Assembly (NCBI GenBank): GCA_964344295.1 | Contig: CAYFMR010000002.1 | Location: forward strand, 96,516-160,515 | Direction: 5' to 3' | DNA: 64,000 nucleotides | DNA from: JAAYFJ01 sp964344295 | Lineage (GTDB): Bacteria > Bacillota > Clostridia > Tissierellales > Peptoniphilaceae | In this document: positions 1 to 8,516 of the stretch, in pieces | How positions within the stretch are numbered: position 1 is the first letter of the stretch | Layout of the letters: every line of letters begins with the position of its first letter | Made by a program: the position numbers and the translations under genes | The notes under the pieces: model-generated | The model's database searches: none | What the model saw: the letters and a program-made list of their open reading frames with translations, nothing else | Told to the model about the DNA's origin: nothing

Positions 1-33
1 GTCCCCTACGATCAGATGAGATGGAGTTGTATC

Positions 34-635
34 ATGCAGAATAAACCACAAGACAAGCTTTTGACCGTAAAAATCTTCCTGCTCGTCTTAGCCAGCGGAT
101 TGATTAATGCCTATTGTGTATCGAATTTCAAAGTCCCCGTCGCCCACCACACAGGTAACGCCACCGAGATGGCTCTGGCCATCGGCAATCGCCAACAATA
201 TGTGACTTACTTAGCGATATTAGCGCTCTTTTTTTTCGGTTCTCTTTGCAGTTCCTTTTTAACCTATGGCGGCAGGATCCAGCCAGGGCTGTTAGCCATG
301 TTCATCCTCTGCCTGATCACCTATATACTTAAAGACTGTCCTGTCTATTTGCTCGTGTTTATCTTTGGCTTTCAAAATTCTCTTCCCCTGCATTACGAGG
401 GAGCCTTGGTCCGCAGCACCCATATCACTGGCTATCTCACTGACAGTGCTGTCATCATCGGCCGATTTTTGCGCCATAAGGACGGGTCTCATTTGCCATT
501 AGCGGGTTTTATCTCGTGTCCATTGCCGTGTTTATCCTCGGCGGCGTTTCTTATTTTTATATCCAGCACTATAGCCTCCTTGCCGTTGCCCTGCTGTACC
601 TGGTATTAGCCCTCACATGGGAACGAGGGCATTAG
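34..635 (+). pseudogene. YoaK/DUF1275-family membrane protein, frameshifted near the C-terminus
   Basis: This is a small multi-spanning inner-membrane protein of the YoaK (DUF1275) family, whose function is unknown. The family signs are an early membrane segment followed by GLINAY, then HHTGNATEM, and later a THITGYLTDSAVIIGR stretch. The ATG at 34 is preceded by a GGAG about 8 bases upstream and is preferred to the ATG at 16, although the frame is open to the window edge. After about position 480 the frame reads into a non-membrane tail ending at 609. The neighbouring frame from about 480 continues as a convincing hydrophobic segment (VYLVSIAVFILGGVSYFYI) and stops at 633-635. One base therefore appears to be missing between 480 and 505. 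This may be true decay or a sequencing error. With the shift repaired the product is about 200 residues, close to the family length. Confidence 0.7.
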
Positions 636-664
636 CTAAGACCCTTTCCATGGCCCTCAAAAAA

Positions 665-697
665 GAATCGACGGGAAAAATCCCGTCGATTCTTTTT
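665..697. terminator. Bidirectional intrinsic terminator
   Basis: A perfect 11-bp stem (GAATCGACGGG at 665-675 pairing with 682-692) has a six-base loop. It is followed by TTTTT on the plus strand and preceded by six A residues, which give a U-run on the minus strand. It lies between the convergent YoaK-type gene and the ABC transporter ATPase and can serve both. Confidence 0.85.
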
Positions 698-737
698 ATG
701 TTGGCTCAGCCCTCGTCATGCACGGCTATGCTTTTGC

Positions 738-1913
738 TTACAACATGGAGGACAACACGTGCACTTTGGAGACAATCCCCAGTAGCCGCTGCTGCTTATC
801 GATGACGGCAATGGGGTAGGGTGTCTCTGTCGCCATTTCTATCATATCGCTAAGCAAAGTTTCGGGGCCCGTGGTCTTGACCTCTCGCGTCATGACCTCT
901 GCCAACGGTAATGTTTGCCGCGCCGCTTTCATGGCATCATAGATAGTGACCACACCTATGAGTCGCAAGGCCTCTCCCACGACGTAGGCACTAGAGGTGT
1001 TGTTCCGTCGCATGGCGGCAATGGCCATCGCCGGACTGTCTGTCACACGTACCATGCTGTCCGGAAAAGTCATGACGTGACCGGCAGTGATCACTTGGGT
1101 CATGTCGGCGCTGTCGATAAACTGTTTGACATAATCGTTAGCCGGGTTGGTGCTCATCTGTTCTGGCGTATCGATTTGGATGATATCACCATCTTTCATA
1201 ATGGCCACGCGATCTCCCAGCTTGAAGGCTTCGTTGATGTCGTGAGTGATAAAGACAATGGTTTTATGCAGTTTCTTTTGCAGCGTTAAGAGTTCAAACT
1301 GCATGTCTTGCCGCACTAAGGGGTCCAAAGCGGAAAAAGGTTCATCCATCAAGAGCACCTCCGGGTCATTGGCTAAGGCCCGGGCAATGCCGACCCGTTG
1401 TTTCATGCCTCCGGATAAGTTAGCAATCGATTCGCCCTCGTGTCCTTCCAGCCCGACCATGGCAATCATTTCCATGGCCTTGTCCCTGCGCTCCTCTTTG
1501 GGAACGCCTTTGATTTCCAAGCCATATTCTACGTTTCCTAGGACATCGCGATGGCTCATCAGGCCAAACTGTTGAAACACCATGGCAATTTTTTCCCTGC
1601 GATAGGTGCGTAACTCTTTTTGGTTGTACTTTCCAATATCTTGTCCTCTAAATTCCACGGTACCCATACTGGGCTTATTGAGCCCGTTAAGGCAACGCAC
1701 CAAAGTCGATTTTCCTGAACCTGAAAGGCCAATAATCACAAAGATTTCCTCAGGTTCAATGCAAAACGAGGCCTTGGCCACCGCCACCGTGGATTTTGTT
1801 TCTTGGTAAATCTCTTTTTTGCCCAACCCCTGGGCTTTGAGTTCCAGTGCTTTCGCCTTTTCCGGTCCAAAGACCATGGAAACATCCTTAACACATAAAA
1901 TACTATTGTCCAC
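738..1913 (-). CDS. opuAA: Glycine betaine/proline-type ABC transporter ATP-binding protein with CBS domains
   Basis: This is the ATPase of an osmoprotectant (OpuA/ProV type) uptake system at the cytoplasmic membrane. Visible motifs are Walker A GLSGSGKS at residues 62-69, the signature LSGGM at 166-170 and Walker B LLMDEP at 187-192. From about residue 275 two CBS-like units follow; in this family they sense ionic strength or nucleotides. The long N-terminal stretch before Walker A is typical of ProV/OpuAA rather than generic ATPases. The start codon is GTG, with GAGGTGA about 8 bases upstream, and the gene overlaps the stop of the permease gene by 11 bp, so the two are translationally coupled. 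Length is 391 residues, normal for the family. Transcription should be under the upstream c-di-AMP riboswitch. The exact substrate (glycine betaine, proline, carnitine) cannot be told from sequence alone. Confidence 0.93.
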   Translation of the reverse strand: MDNSILCVKDVSMVFGPEKAKALELKAQGLGKKEIYQETKSTVAVAKASFCIEPEEIFVIIGLSGSGKSTLVRCLNGLNKPSMGTVEFRGQDIGKYNQKELRTYRREKIAMVFQQFGLMSHRDVLGNVEYGLEIKGVPKEERRDKAMEMIAMVGLEGHEGESIANLSGGMKQRVGIARALANDPEVLLMDEPFSALDPLVRQDMQFELLTLQKKLHKTIVFITHDINEAFKLGDRVAIMKDGDIIQIDTPEQMSTNPANDYVKQFIDSADMTQVITAGHVMTFPDSMVRVTDSPAMAIAAMRRNNTSSAYVVGEALRLIGVVTIYDAMKAARQTLPLAEVMTREVKTTGPETLLSDMIEMATETPYPIAVIDKQQRLLGIVSKVHVLSSML

Positions 1914-3789
1914 GAGACTTCACCTCACTTCGTTTCAAGTACCCCTGCGTAATACGGTCCAAGATCACGGCCAAAATGACAATGGCCAAACCAGAAATCA
2001 ACCCTCGACCGATCTCTATTTTATTCACCCCATCCAGGACTTCCATGCCCAGCCCCCGCACACCGATCATGGACGTGGTCACCACCATGGAGATGGCCAT
2101 CATAATGGTTTGGTTGATTCCCGTCATAATGGTGGGCATAGCTTGGGGGATTTTTACTTTCCAGAGCGCTTGGATCCATGTGGATCCAAAGGCCATCGAA
2201 GCTTCCACAACCTCTTGATCAATGCCGCGAATGCCCAAGCTGGTCAGCCGAATCATCGGCACGATGGCATAAATCGTCGTGGCAATGACCCCAGGCGCCT
2301 TGCCGAGCCCGAAAAAGAGCAAGGCGGGAATCAGATACACAAAGACCGGCATCGTCTGCATGGTATCCAAGATAGGCCGCATGATCCGATCCGCTCGATC
2401 GCTCGCTGAAATCAAAATTCCCAGTGGGAAGCCTAACACCAGTGATAACAAAACGGAAGCCAAGATGACCGCCAGTGTTTCATTCATCATTTCCCAATAA
2501 CCCACGGCGCCGATGAGAAACAACAGAACGCTGTAGAGTAGTGCTCGACCCACTTTGCCAAAGAGCCTCCAGGTCAAGACGAACACAATCCCGATGAGCA
2601 CAAACCAGGGGATGAAGTTTAAAAGATTCCAAATGGCGTTGACAAAGTTCGTCAATCCACGAGTAATCCCGCTGAAAAAGTGGTCGTGTCTCACGCTGAA
2701 CGCTCGCACGGAATCGTCAATGGATTGAAAATTCACCGGCAAGTTCACGGGAAAGTCATAGATGGAGCGGCGCGTCTCCGTCTGTTTTCCGGACAGCGCT
2801 GCCCACAATGCTTCAGCCTGATCCGGTGTTAACCATTCTTCCACCAAGTCTTTGTGTTCCAAAAGAAACCAAGTAGCCGCTTCTTGGTAACTGGCTCCCG
2901 TTTCATCCATATAAGCCAAGGCCTTTGACGTCAACTCACTGGATGTGTGGTAATGAGACAAAAAAGTGATGAGCTCTGCATTTTCTGCGTTCTCGTAAAG
3001 CGCGTTACTCACCGCCACGGTGACACGCATTGAAGGCAACTCCGTCTCCCCGGCCAGAAAAGCTTCCTCATCCCGGTACGGCTCATCCTCCAAAAGCACC
3101 ATGTCATAGCGTCCCATCAACGCCGTCGGCTCCCAGTAATAAGCCGCCACTGGCTCGCCTTTGTCATAGGCATCGATGATCACCGTCTGCAGCGCCGTTT
3201 CCGAACCTGGGCTAAAGTAGACCATCGTGTCGTTCATCTGGTAGTAGTCAAATTTTTTCTGCAAGATCTTATCCACTTCCCAGCCGGTAATGGCACCGTA
3301 GACACGCCCCTTTCCCGATGTCTCCGGATCCGGAAAAACCTCTGGATAGTTTTTCAAATCCCATACATAACGCAAATCCGGTGCCACGGGCTCAATCCCT
3401 CGCTCCTCATCGCCTTCGATGACATAGCGAGGCACGTAAATACCCTGGTAGTTATCGTCAAAGTTGACGCCGAGCTCCTGTAGCTTGCCTTCCTTTAAAT
3501 CGGCTTGGTATTTCGGTAAGTTATCGGTCCACTCCTCCATCTGTACATCGATTTCTCCCATGAGCAGACCCTCATGCACCACGGCTGAGGAGCCAGGCGT
3601 CTCTTCCCAGTCGTAGTCAAAGACTTCCTTGGCCACCGTTCCCGCTACGGCATTGTGAAACTTGTTGCTCTCCCAGCCCGCATCACCAAAGACCAGTTTT
3701 TTTGACCTGGCTTGGGCAAATGACGGAAACACCACTTGCCATAACAGTACTATGACCAGTGCCCACATGCTGCCATGTCTTTTTGCCAT
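1903..3789 (-). CDS. Glycine betaine-type ABC transporter, fused binding protein and permease (binding domain first)
   Basis: This is the membrane and substrate-capturing component of an OpuA-type osmolyte importer. A signal-like N-terminus ending FAQA is followed by an OpuAC-like binding domain (about residues 30-350) that begins KLVFGDAGWES. About six membrane segments from residue ~390 to the end form the permease, with the ATPase-docking EAA loop RGIDQEVVEASMAFGS. In the well-known lactococcal OpuABC the binding domain follows the permease, so the order is reversed here. The chosen ATG has AAGGAG about 9 bases upstream; an in-frame start 63 bases further up lies close to the leader terminator and lacks support. 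The ATPase gene overlaps its end. The gene sits behind a c-di-AMP riboswitch and terminator, which fits regulated osmolyte uptake. Confidence 0.92.
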   Translation of the reverse strand: MAKRHGSMWALVIVLLWQVVFPSFAQARSKKLVFGDAGWESNKFHNAVAGTVAKEVFDYDWEETPGSSAVVHEGLLMGEIDVQMEEWTDNLPKYQADLKEGKLQELGVNFDDNYQGIYVPRYVIEGDEERGIEPVAPDLRYVWDLKNYPEVFPDPETSGKGRVYGAITGWEVDKILQKKFDYYQMNDTMVYFSPGSETALQTVIIDAYDKGEPVAAYYWEPTALMGRYDMVLLEDEPYRDEEAFLAGETELPSMRVTVAVSNALYENAENAELITFLSHYHTSSELTSKALAYMDETGASYQEAATWFLLEHKDLVEEWLTPDQAEALWAALSGKQTETRRSIYDFPVNLPVNFQSIDDSVRAFSVRHDHFFSGITRGLTNFVNAIWNLLNFIPWFVLIGIVFVLTWRLFGKVGRALLYSVLLFLIGAVGYWEMMNETLAVILASVLLSLVLGFPLGILISASDRADRIMRPILDTMQTMPVFVYLIPALLFFGLGKAPGVIATTIYAIVPMIRLTSLGIRGIDQEVVEASMAFGSTWIQALWKVKIPQAMPTIMTGINQTIMMAISMVVTTSMIGVRGLGMEVLDGVNKIEIGRGLISGLAIVILAVILDRITQGYLKRSEVKSRGQ

Positions 3790-3831
3790 ATCTGCCACTC
3801 CTTTCCATCCTATTCTCCGGAAAATAAGCAC

Positions 3832-3858
3832 AAAAAAAGCCATGGAGCCCATAGCTTT
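3832..3858 (-). terminator. Leader terminator of the osmolyte transporter (riboswitch expression platform)
   Basis: A 10-bp stem (3849-3858 with 3836-3845, one G-U pair) with a three-base loop is followed on the minus strand by a run of U (A residues 3832-3835). It lies directly between the c-di-AMP riboswitch and the permease start, as expected for an off-switch in which ligand binding promotes termination. Confidence 0.8.
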
Positions 3859-3874
3859 ACATACAAACTCCCTT

Positions 3875-3974
3875 CGCGCCGGTGAGGTTAGCTGACGGGT
3901 TAGAGCGAAGGATGCTCTTCATGACTGATTCACCCCTAAGTTGGGTCCCCCACTTCTCCTAGAAGAATTAGGCG
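3875..3974 (-). promoter_or_regulatory. c-di-AMP riboswitch (ydaO-yuaA class)
   Basis: Read on the minus strand, this leader contains the two hallmark blocks of the ydaO-yuaA riboswitch. One is GGGGGACCCAA with GGGGTGAATC shortly after. The other is CCGTCAGCTAACCTC followed by a closing CGGCG. The class is known to bind c-di-AMP and to switch off potassium and osmolyte transport and cell-wall genes. Here it precedes an OpuA-type transporter, one of its classic targets, and is followed by an intrinsic terminator. The boundaries are approximate. Confidence 0.88.
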
Positions 3975-4576
3975 TATTTCATTTCTATTTTTGACATTCT
4001 CTACTATTACCCTATCGCAAATCAAACATTTTAGCAAATCAAATTCCGGTAAAATCAGGCTTCGACTCTCTCGTATCCCTGTCCTCAAGCCAATTCTGTC
4101 TTTTTTATCTTTTTTTGTGAAAACGGGATACCCATTTCATCCCGGCGTCCGGTATGATGCGAAAAAGAAAATCCATCTGGATCGTCATGGGTTCAGCTGG
4201 CACTCATTGATGCTCGCAGACGTCAAGCTGATCGACCTCTCTTTCGATGACTAACACGGTTCATGCTCCTACGCAATTTTCATCGAAAGCGTCGTCAGTC
4301 TTTGTCGGCCACTGCCTGACACCCATCTGCCTATACATCCTGCTGTAGCCGTGTAGTCGAGGATGTCATCCATGGAACGGCGCCTCTTACGGCGGCTGCA
4401 TACACCGAGAAAGCTGCTCCACAGCAATGCTTGCATCCGAAACGCCCTACTGCCTCCAAAAGCGGCTTGATTGGCCTGCAAGCGAATGGTCGGACCCGCC
4501 CCCCTGAAATGATGCTCAAACGCTTCTCTTTTCCCATCCTATACCGCTATTTGGTCAGCAAAGCATTTAGCCATAG
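3975..4576. other. Gene-free stretch between the transporter leader and the tmRNA terminator
   Basis: About 600 bases hold no ORF that looks protein-like. The open frames here are short, rich in Arg, Cys and Ser, and have no ribosome binding sites. The transporter promoter should lie at the left end (about 3975-4040, minus strand), but no clear pair of -35 and -10 boxes was found. The composition is compatible with decayed coding DNA, but no family was recognised. Confidence 0.4.
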
Positions 4577-4611
4577 AAAAGGCAGCCTGCTTTCATCAAA
4601 ACAGGCTGCCT
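4577..4611 (-). terminator. tmRNA terminator
   Basis: A 10-bp stem (AGGCAGCCTG, 4602-4611 with 4580-4589) is followed by a U-run on the minus strand (A residues 4577-4580). It lies 10 bases beyond the CCA end of ssrA. Confidence 0.85.
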
Positions 4612-4621
4612 ACTTTCGTGG

Positions 4622-4974
4622 TGGTGGAGGCGGCGGGTGTCGAACCCGCGTCCGAAAATCCTTCCTCAGAAGTTTCTCCGAGCGCAGTCAGCGGTTTGAG
4701 TTTCCCCGACCAGTACAGACCGTTGACGTACCGTACAGGCGGGTAGCTTCATGAGTTCCGTTTTGTGGGCAAAGCTTACCACAACGCGGTTCCCTACTAA
4801 AATGAACGGTTACTTAGAAGCGTAGGTTTTTCTAAGGCCGTAACAGCTTATAGCTTAAGCTGCGAAAGCAAATTGATTGTTGTCAATTCATTTTGGTTGC
4901 CACTTTTAGCGTTGCTTGGTCACAACGGCTCGCTACTTCGGATTCCAAATCCCCGTCGAAGCCAAATCGCCCCC
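4622..4974 (-). ncRNA. ssrA: tmRNA (transfer-messenger RNA)
   Basis: This RNA rescues stalled ribosomes and tags the released peptides for proteolysis. The 5' end GGGGGCG (4968-4974) pairs with CGCCTCC before ACCA at the 3' end (4622). The tRNA-like T arm reads GGTTCGACACCC. The tag frame ends DNNQFAFAA-stop (4855-4884), with the stop codon inside a small hairpin (CAGCTT/AAGCTG), as is usual. The codon before this run is ATT and the one before that is TGA, so the resume codon is Asp or Ile rather than the usual Ala; this is odd and may hide a missing base. Length is about 353 nt, normal for the family. A strong promoter and a terminator flank it, so it is a single-gene unit. Confidence 0.95.
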
Positions 4975-4990
4975 ATAAAGGTATATGGGC

Positions 4991-5019
4991 AGTATAGGGC
5001 AAAGCACTCGCTTTGTCAA
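4991..5019 (-). promoter_or_regulatory. Sigma-A type promoter of ssrA
   Basis: On the minus strand TTGACA (5014-5019) is followed by a 17-base spacer and TATACT (4991-4996). The mature tmRNA 5' end lies about 17 bases downstream of the -10 box, leaving a short leader that RNase P would remove. Confidence 0.85.
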
Positions 5020-5071
5020 GTTAGCACCTGTTTATACTTCGTCTTTCCCTCCGTTTCCACTATCGGAGCAT

Positions 5072-5104
5072 AAAAAAAGAGAGTGGAAAACCACTCTCTT
5101 TTTA
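5072..5104. terminator. Terminator after the thiolase gene
   Basis: An 11-bp stem AAAGAGAGTGG (5076-5086) pairs with 5091-5101 around an AAAA loop. A-runs on the left and T-runs on the right mean it can act in both directions. It closes the thiolase transcript on the minus strand. Confidence 0.85.
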
Positions 5105-5125
5105 AGCATATTCCGTTAGGATTTT

Positions 5126-6304
5126 TTATCTTTCCACAACTAGGCAGATACCTTGTCCACCACCGATGCAAAGGGTTGCTAAACCGCGTTTGGCATCGCG
5201 TTTTTCCATTTCATGGAGAAGGGTAACAAGGATACGTGCACCGGATGCTCCAATGGGGTGTCCCATAGCAATGGCGCCACCGTTGACGTTCACAATGTCT
5301 GTATTGAGGTTCAAGTCTTTGATAACACTTAGCGCTTGCGCTGCAAAGGCTTCGTTCGCTTCGATTAAGTCGATATCTTCGATCTTCATGCCGGCTTTTT
5401 CCAAAGCTTTTCTCGTTGCGGGGATGGGTCCAGTTCCCATGATAGAGGGGTCAACCCCTGCAGAGGCATAAGCTTTGATGGTGGCCATGGGTTTTAAGCC
5501 AAGTTCATCGGCTTTTTCTTTGCTCATGACTACGATGGCTGCTGCACCATCATTGATACCGGAAGCATTCGCTGCCGTGACTGTACCGTCTTTTTTGAAC
5601 GCGGGACGAAGTTTGCCAACTTTTTCTAGCGTGGAGCCTCTGGTCAAGTGTTCGTCTGTATCAAAGATGATGGGGTCACCTTTACGTTGCGGAATTTCTA
5701 CCGGCACAATTTCTTCTTTGAAGCGGCCGCTATCGACAGCTTTTTCTGCACGATTTTGGCTGGTGACAGCTAGTTCGTCTTGCATTTCACGTGTGAAGCC
5801 ATATTTTTCTGCGATATTTTCAGCCGTAATACCCATGTGATAGTGGTTGAAGATGTCGGTTAAGCCGTCATGGACCATATAGTCTACGACTTTTCCTTCG
5901 CCCATTCTTTGGCCCCAACGCATATTGGGAAGTAAGTAGGGAGCTGCGGACATATTTTCCGTACCACCGGCTACAATAATGTCAGCTTCGCCAGCTACGA
6001 TAGCTTGGGCTGCCAAGGCGACGGTTTTCAAGCCGGATCCACATACTTTATTGACAGTAAAAGAGGGTACTTCTTTGGGAATGCCAGCTGCCATAGATAC
6101 TTGGCGAGCCACGTTTTGGCCAAGTCCGGCTTGTAATACGTTACCAAAGATGACTTCGTCTACTTTTTCCGGATCTACTTTTGCACGTTTTAAGGCTTCT
6201 TCAACAACGACTGCTCCTAGTTTCACGGCAGATACATCTTTTAAGCTTTTTCCATAAGAGCCTACGGCCGTTCTCACTGCTGATACGATGACAACTTCTT
6301 TCAT
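5126..6304 (-). CDS. thlA: Acetyl-CoA acetyltransferase (thiolase)
   Basis: This cytoplasmic enzyme condenses two acetyl-CoA into acetoacetyl-CoA, the first step of the butyrate pathway (or the reverse, in degradation). The acyl-binding Cys is at residue 88 in VNKVCGSGLKT. The active-site His lies in GGAIAMGHPIGASG, and the second Cys in CIGGGQG near the end. The length of 392 residues matches the biosynthetic family. The ATG at 6304 has GGAGGTG about 5 bases upstream and is preferred to an in-frame codon 42 bases earlier. It lies 38 bases behind wecB, with a terminator after it. The other butyrate-pathway genes are not adjacent, apart from butyrate kinase 9 kb away. Confidence in the family is high; the physiological direction is inferred. 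Confidence 0.95.
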   Translation of the reverse strand: MKEVVIVSAVRTAVGSYGKSLKDVSAVKLGAVVVEEALKRAKVDPEKVDEVIFGNVLQAGLGQNVARQVSMAAGIPKEVPSFTVNKVCGSGLKTVALAAQAIVAGEADIIVAGGTENMSAAPYLLPNMRWGQRMGEGKVVDYMVHDGLTDIFNHYHMGITAENIAEKYGFTREMQDELAVTSQNRAEKAVDSGRFKEEIVPVEIPQRKGDPIIFDTDEHLTRGSTLEKVGKLRPAFKKDGTVTAANASGINDGAAAIVVMSKEKADELGLKPMATIKAYASAGVDPSIMGTGPIPATRKALEKAGMKIEDIDLIEANEAFAAQALSVIKDLNLNTDIVNVNGGAIAMGHPIGASGARILVTLLHEMEKRDAKRGLATLCIGGGQGICLVVER

Positions 6305-6342
6305 TACGCACCTCCATAGATATTTAGCGTTTTTCTTGCGTA

Positions 6343-7467
6343 TCATCCATTGACATGGTTGATTCCAAAATGTTGTTCGATGAGATCGACAATGCGCTTT
6401 GCTGCATGACCGTCTCCATAGGGATTCACTGCAGTGGCCATCTTCTCGTAAGCTGCTTCGTCACGTAACAGACGACTGGTCTCGCGGTAGATGACTTCTT
6501 CGTCAGTGCCCACCAATTTCGCCGTACCCGCTTCAATGCCCTCCGGGCGCTCCGTCTCTTTTCTAGCGACTAACACCGGTTTCCCTAAGGTTGGCGCTTC
6601 CTCCTGAATTCCTCCGGAGTCTGTGATGACCAGATGGCAACGGTTAATCAGATTACAAAAGGGCTCATAGCTTAGCGGTTCGATCAGGTGAATCCGCTCA
6701 TGGTCACCTAATTTTTCCTGGGCTACATCGCGCACTTTCGGGTTAGGATGAACCGGGAAAATGACTTCCACATCCTCGTTCTCATCCACGACCCGTCTGA
6801 CCGCCTGAAAGATCGATTTCATCGGGTCTCCCCAGTTTTCACGGCGATGGGTTGTTAATAAAATGACTTTCTTGTTATATTGTACACTATCTAAGGGCAC
6901 TTTGTCAAATTTATAATTATCTTTTACGGTAAATTTTAAGGCATCAATCACCGTATTTCCCGTGATGAAGATCGTCGCCGGATCGTAGCCTTCGGCCAGC
7001 AGGTTTTCTCTGGCTTTTGCCGTCGGTGCAAAGTGGATGTTGGTGAGGATCCCCGTCAATTTACGGTTGGCCTCTTCTGGATAAGGGCTATAGATGTTTC
7101 CTGATCGCAGCCCCGCTTCCACGTGGCCCACGGGGATTTTTTGGTAAAAGGCCGCCAAAGCAGAAGTAAAAACAGTGGTGGTGTCTCCCTGAACCAGAAC
7201 CAAATCCGGTTTTTCCTTTTCCAGGACTTGTTCCATGCCCAGGAGGGCTTTGGTGGTAATGGCGGAGAGACTCTGCCCCGGTTGAAAGATGTTCAAATCA
7301 TAATCGGGTATCACGGAAAAGATTTCCATGACCTGGTCTAAGATTTCCCGGTGTTGCCCCGTGACACAGACCACCGAGGTGATGCCTTTCCGTCGTTCCA
7401 ATTCTTTGACAATGGGCGCCATCTTGATGGCTTCCGGCCTGGTGCCAAATGCAGTTAATACTTTCAT
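6343..7467 (-). CDS. wecB: UDP-N-acetylglucosamine 2-epimerase (non-hydrolysing)
   Basis: This enzyme interconverts UDP-GlcNAc and UDP-ManNAc, supplying ManNAc for cell-surface polymers such as teichoic-acid linkage units. The N-terminus MKVLTAFGTRPEAIKMAPI is diagnostic. Other family blocks are GHVEAGLRSG, PEEANRKL, TTHRRENWG and DSGGIQEEAPTLGKPVLV, and the length (374) is normal. It begins 8 bases after tagO, and together they form a two-gene wall-polymer initiation module: TagO links GlcNAc-1-P to the lipid carrier and WecB feeds the next sugar. Gene synonyms are mnaA and yvyH. Confidence 0.95.
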   Translation of the reverse strand: MKVLTAFGTRPEAIKMAPIVKELERRKGITSVVCVTGQHREILDQVMEIFSVIPDYDLNIFQPGQSLSAITTKALLGMEQVLEKEKPDLVLVQGDTTTVFTSALAAFYQKIPVGHVEAGLRSGNIYSPYPEEANRKLTGILTNIHFAPTAKARENLLAEGYDPATIFITGNTVIDALKFTVKDNYKFDKVPLDSVQYNKKVILLTTHRRENWGDPMKSIFQAVRRVVDENEDVEVIFPVHPNPKVRDVAQEKLGDHERIHLIEPLSYEPFCNLINRCHLVITDSGGIQEEAPTLGKPVLVARKETERPEGIEAGTAKLVGTDEEVIYRETSRLLRDEAAYEKMATAVNPYGDGHAAKRIVDLIEQHFGINHVNG

Positions 7468-7475
7468 AATTCCTC

Positions 7476-8498
7476 CTAATCCTCGTGACCGAGTCCCAGT
7501 ATGATAAAAGCGATACTGGAGACAATGATGATGAGTAAAGAAAGGTAGACTCCTCTTGTGGAGTTGTTCTCCGCAATCACATAGGACATGATGCCGAAGA
7601 CGGCCGTAATCGCATAGAGAATCAGTACCGTTTTTTTCTGTCCGTAGCCTTTAGCCAACAGGCGATGGTGTAAGTGTCCCTTGTCAGCTTCTGCAAAGCT
7701 TCTGCCCTGCATCGTTCGACGTACAATGGCAAAGAAGGTATCGAAGATGGGGACTCCCAGAATAATGATTGGCACGACAATAGCCACTGTCGCGATGGAC
7801 TTCATCACGCCGTCAATGGTGATCACCGCCAGCATAAATCCAAGAAACAAAGCTCCCGTGTCTCCCATAAAGAGTTTTGCAGGATTAAAGTTATAGGGTA
7901 AAAACCCGGCACAGCCACCCATGAGAAGGGCCGCCATCAAGGCCACCTGGGGTTGCTCAAATTTAGAAGCTACCAGCATGAGGAAAAAGCTGGCAATCAT
8001 GGTCACTCCTGCGGCCAAGCCGTCTAATCCGTCGATGAGGTTGATGGTGTTCGTGATGCCCACCACCCAAAAAATCGTCAAAGGTATCGCCAAAAGACCT
8101 AAGGCGTAGACGTTGCCCGATTGGCTAAAGGGGTTGGTGACAAAATCAATGGAAAGTCCGCCAATTAAAAGTAAAATGGCTGCTGCCACTTGAAAGACCA
8201 CTTTCATCTTCGGCGACAATTCTCTGCTGTCGTCGATGATACCTGAGATTAAAATGACGGTACCTCCTCCCATAATCGCTAAAGTCCTGCGATTAATGGG
8301 CAGAAAGCAAAGCATGCCGATGATGACTGCCAAATAGATCGCCAACCCTCCCATGAGAGGCATGGCTTTGGTATGCACCCGTCTTTCGTCTTTAGGGATG
8401 TCCACGGCACCGATGGCGATGGCCAGACGCTTCACCAAAGGCGTCGCCAACAGTGCGATCCCCATGGCCAGTAAAAATGCCAGACCATTATTGCTCAT
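7476..8498 (-). CDS. tagO: Undecaprenyl-phosphate GlcNAc-1-phosphate transferase (TagO/WecA type)
   Basis: This integral membrane enzyme transfers GlcNAc-1-phosphate from UDP-GlcNAc to undecaprenyl phosphate, starting wall teichoic acid or other surface glycan synthesis. The polytopic sequence carries the family's loops: NTINLIDGLDGLAAG, the FNPAKLFMGDTGALFLGF block with its metal-binding Asp, and the basic cytoplasmic HLHHRLL segment. The DERRVHTK motif near residue 38 is also typical. Length is 340 residues. It lies between upp and wecB with short spacings, so it is part of one minus-strand operon. MraY is the nearest alternative, but adjacency to wecB favours TagO/WecA. Confidence 0.93.
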   Translation of the reverse strand: MSNNGLAFLLAMGIALLATPLVKRLAIAIGAVDIPKDERRVHTKAMPLMGGLAIYLAVIIGMLCFLPINRRTLAIMGGGTVILISGIIDDSRELSPKMKVVFQVAAAILLLIGGLSIDFVTNPFSQSGNVYALGLLAIPLTIFWVVGITNTINLIDGLDGLAAGVTMIASFFLMLVASKFEQPQVALMAALLMGGCAGFLPYNFNPAKLFMGDTGALFLGFMLAVITIDGVMKSIATVAIVVPIIILGVPIFDTFFAIVRRTMQGRSFAEADKGHLHHRLLAKGYGQKKTVLILYAITAVFGIMSYVIAENNSTRGVYLSLLIIIVSSIAFIILGLGHED

Positions 8499-8516
8499 GG
8501 ATGTTGCCTTCCTTTC

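Noticed and set aside
4431..4754. Plus-strand ORF overlapping the tmRNA and its terminator
   Set aside because: It lies over a certain RNA gene and reads through its terminator; composition is not protein-like.
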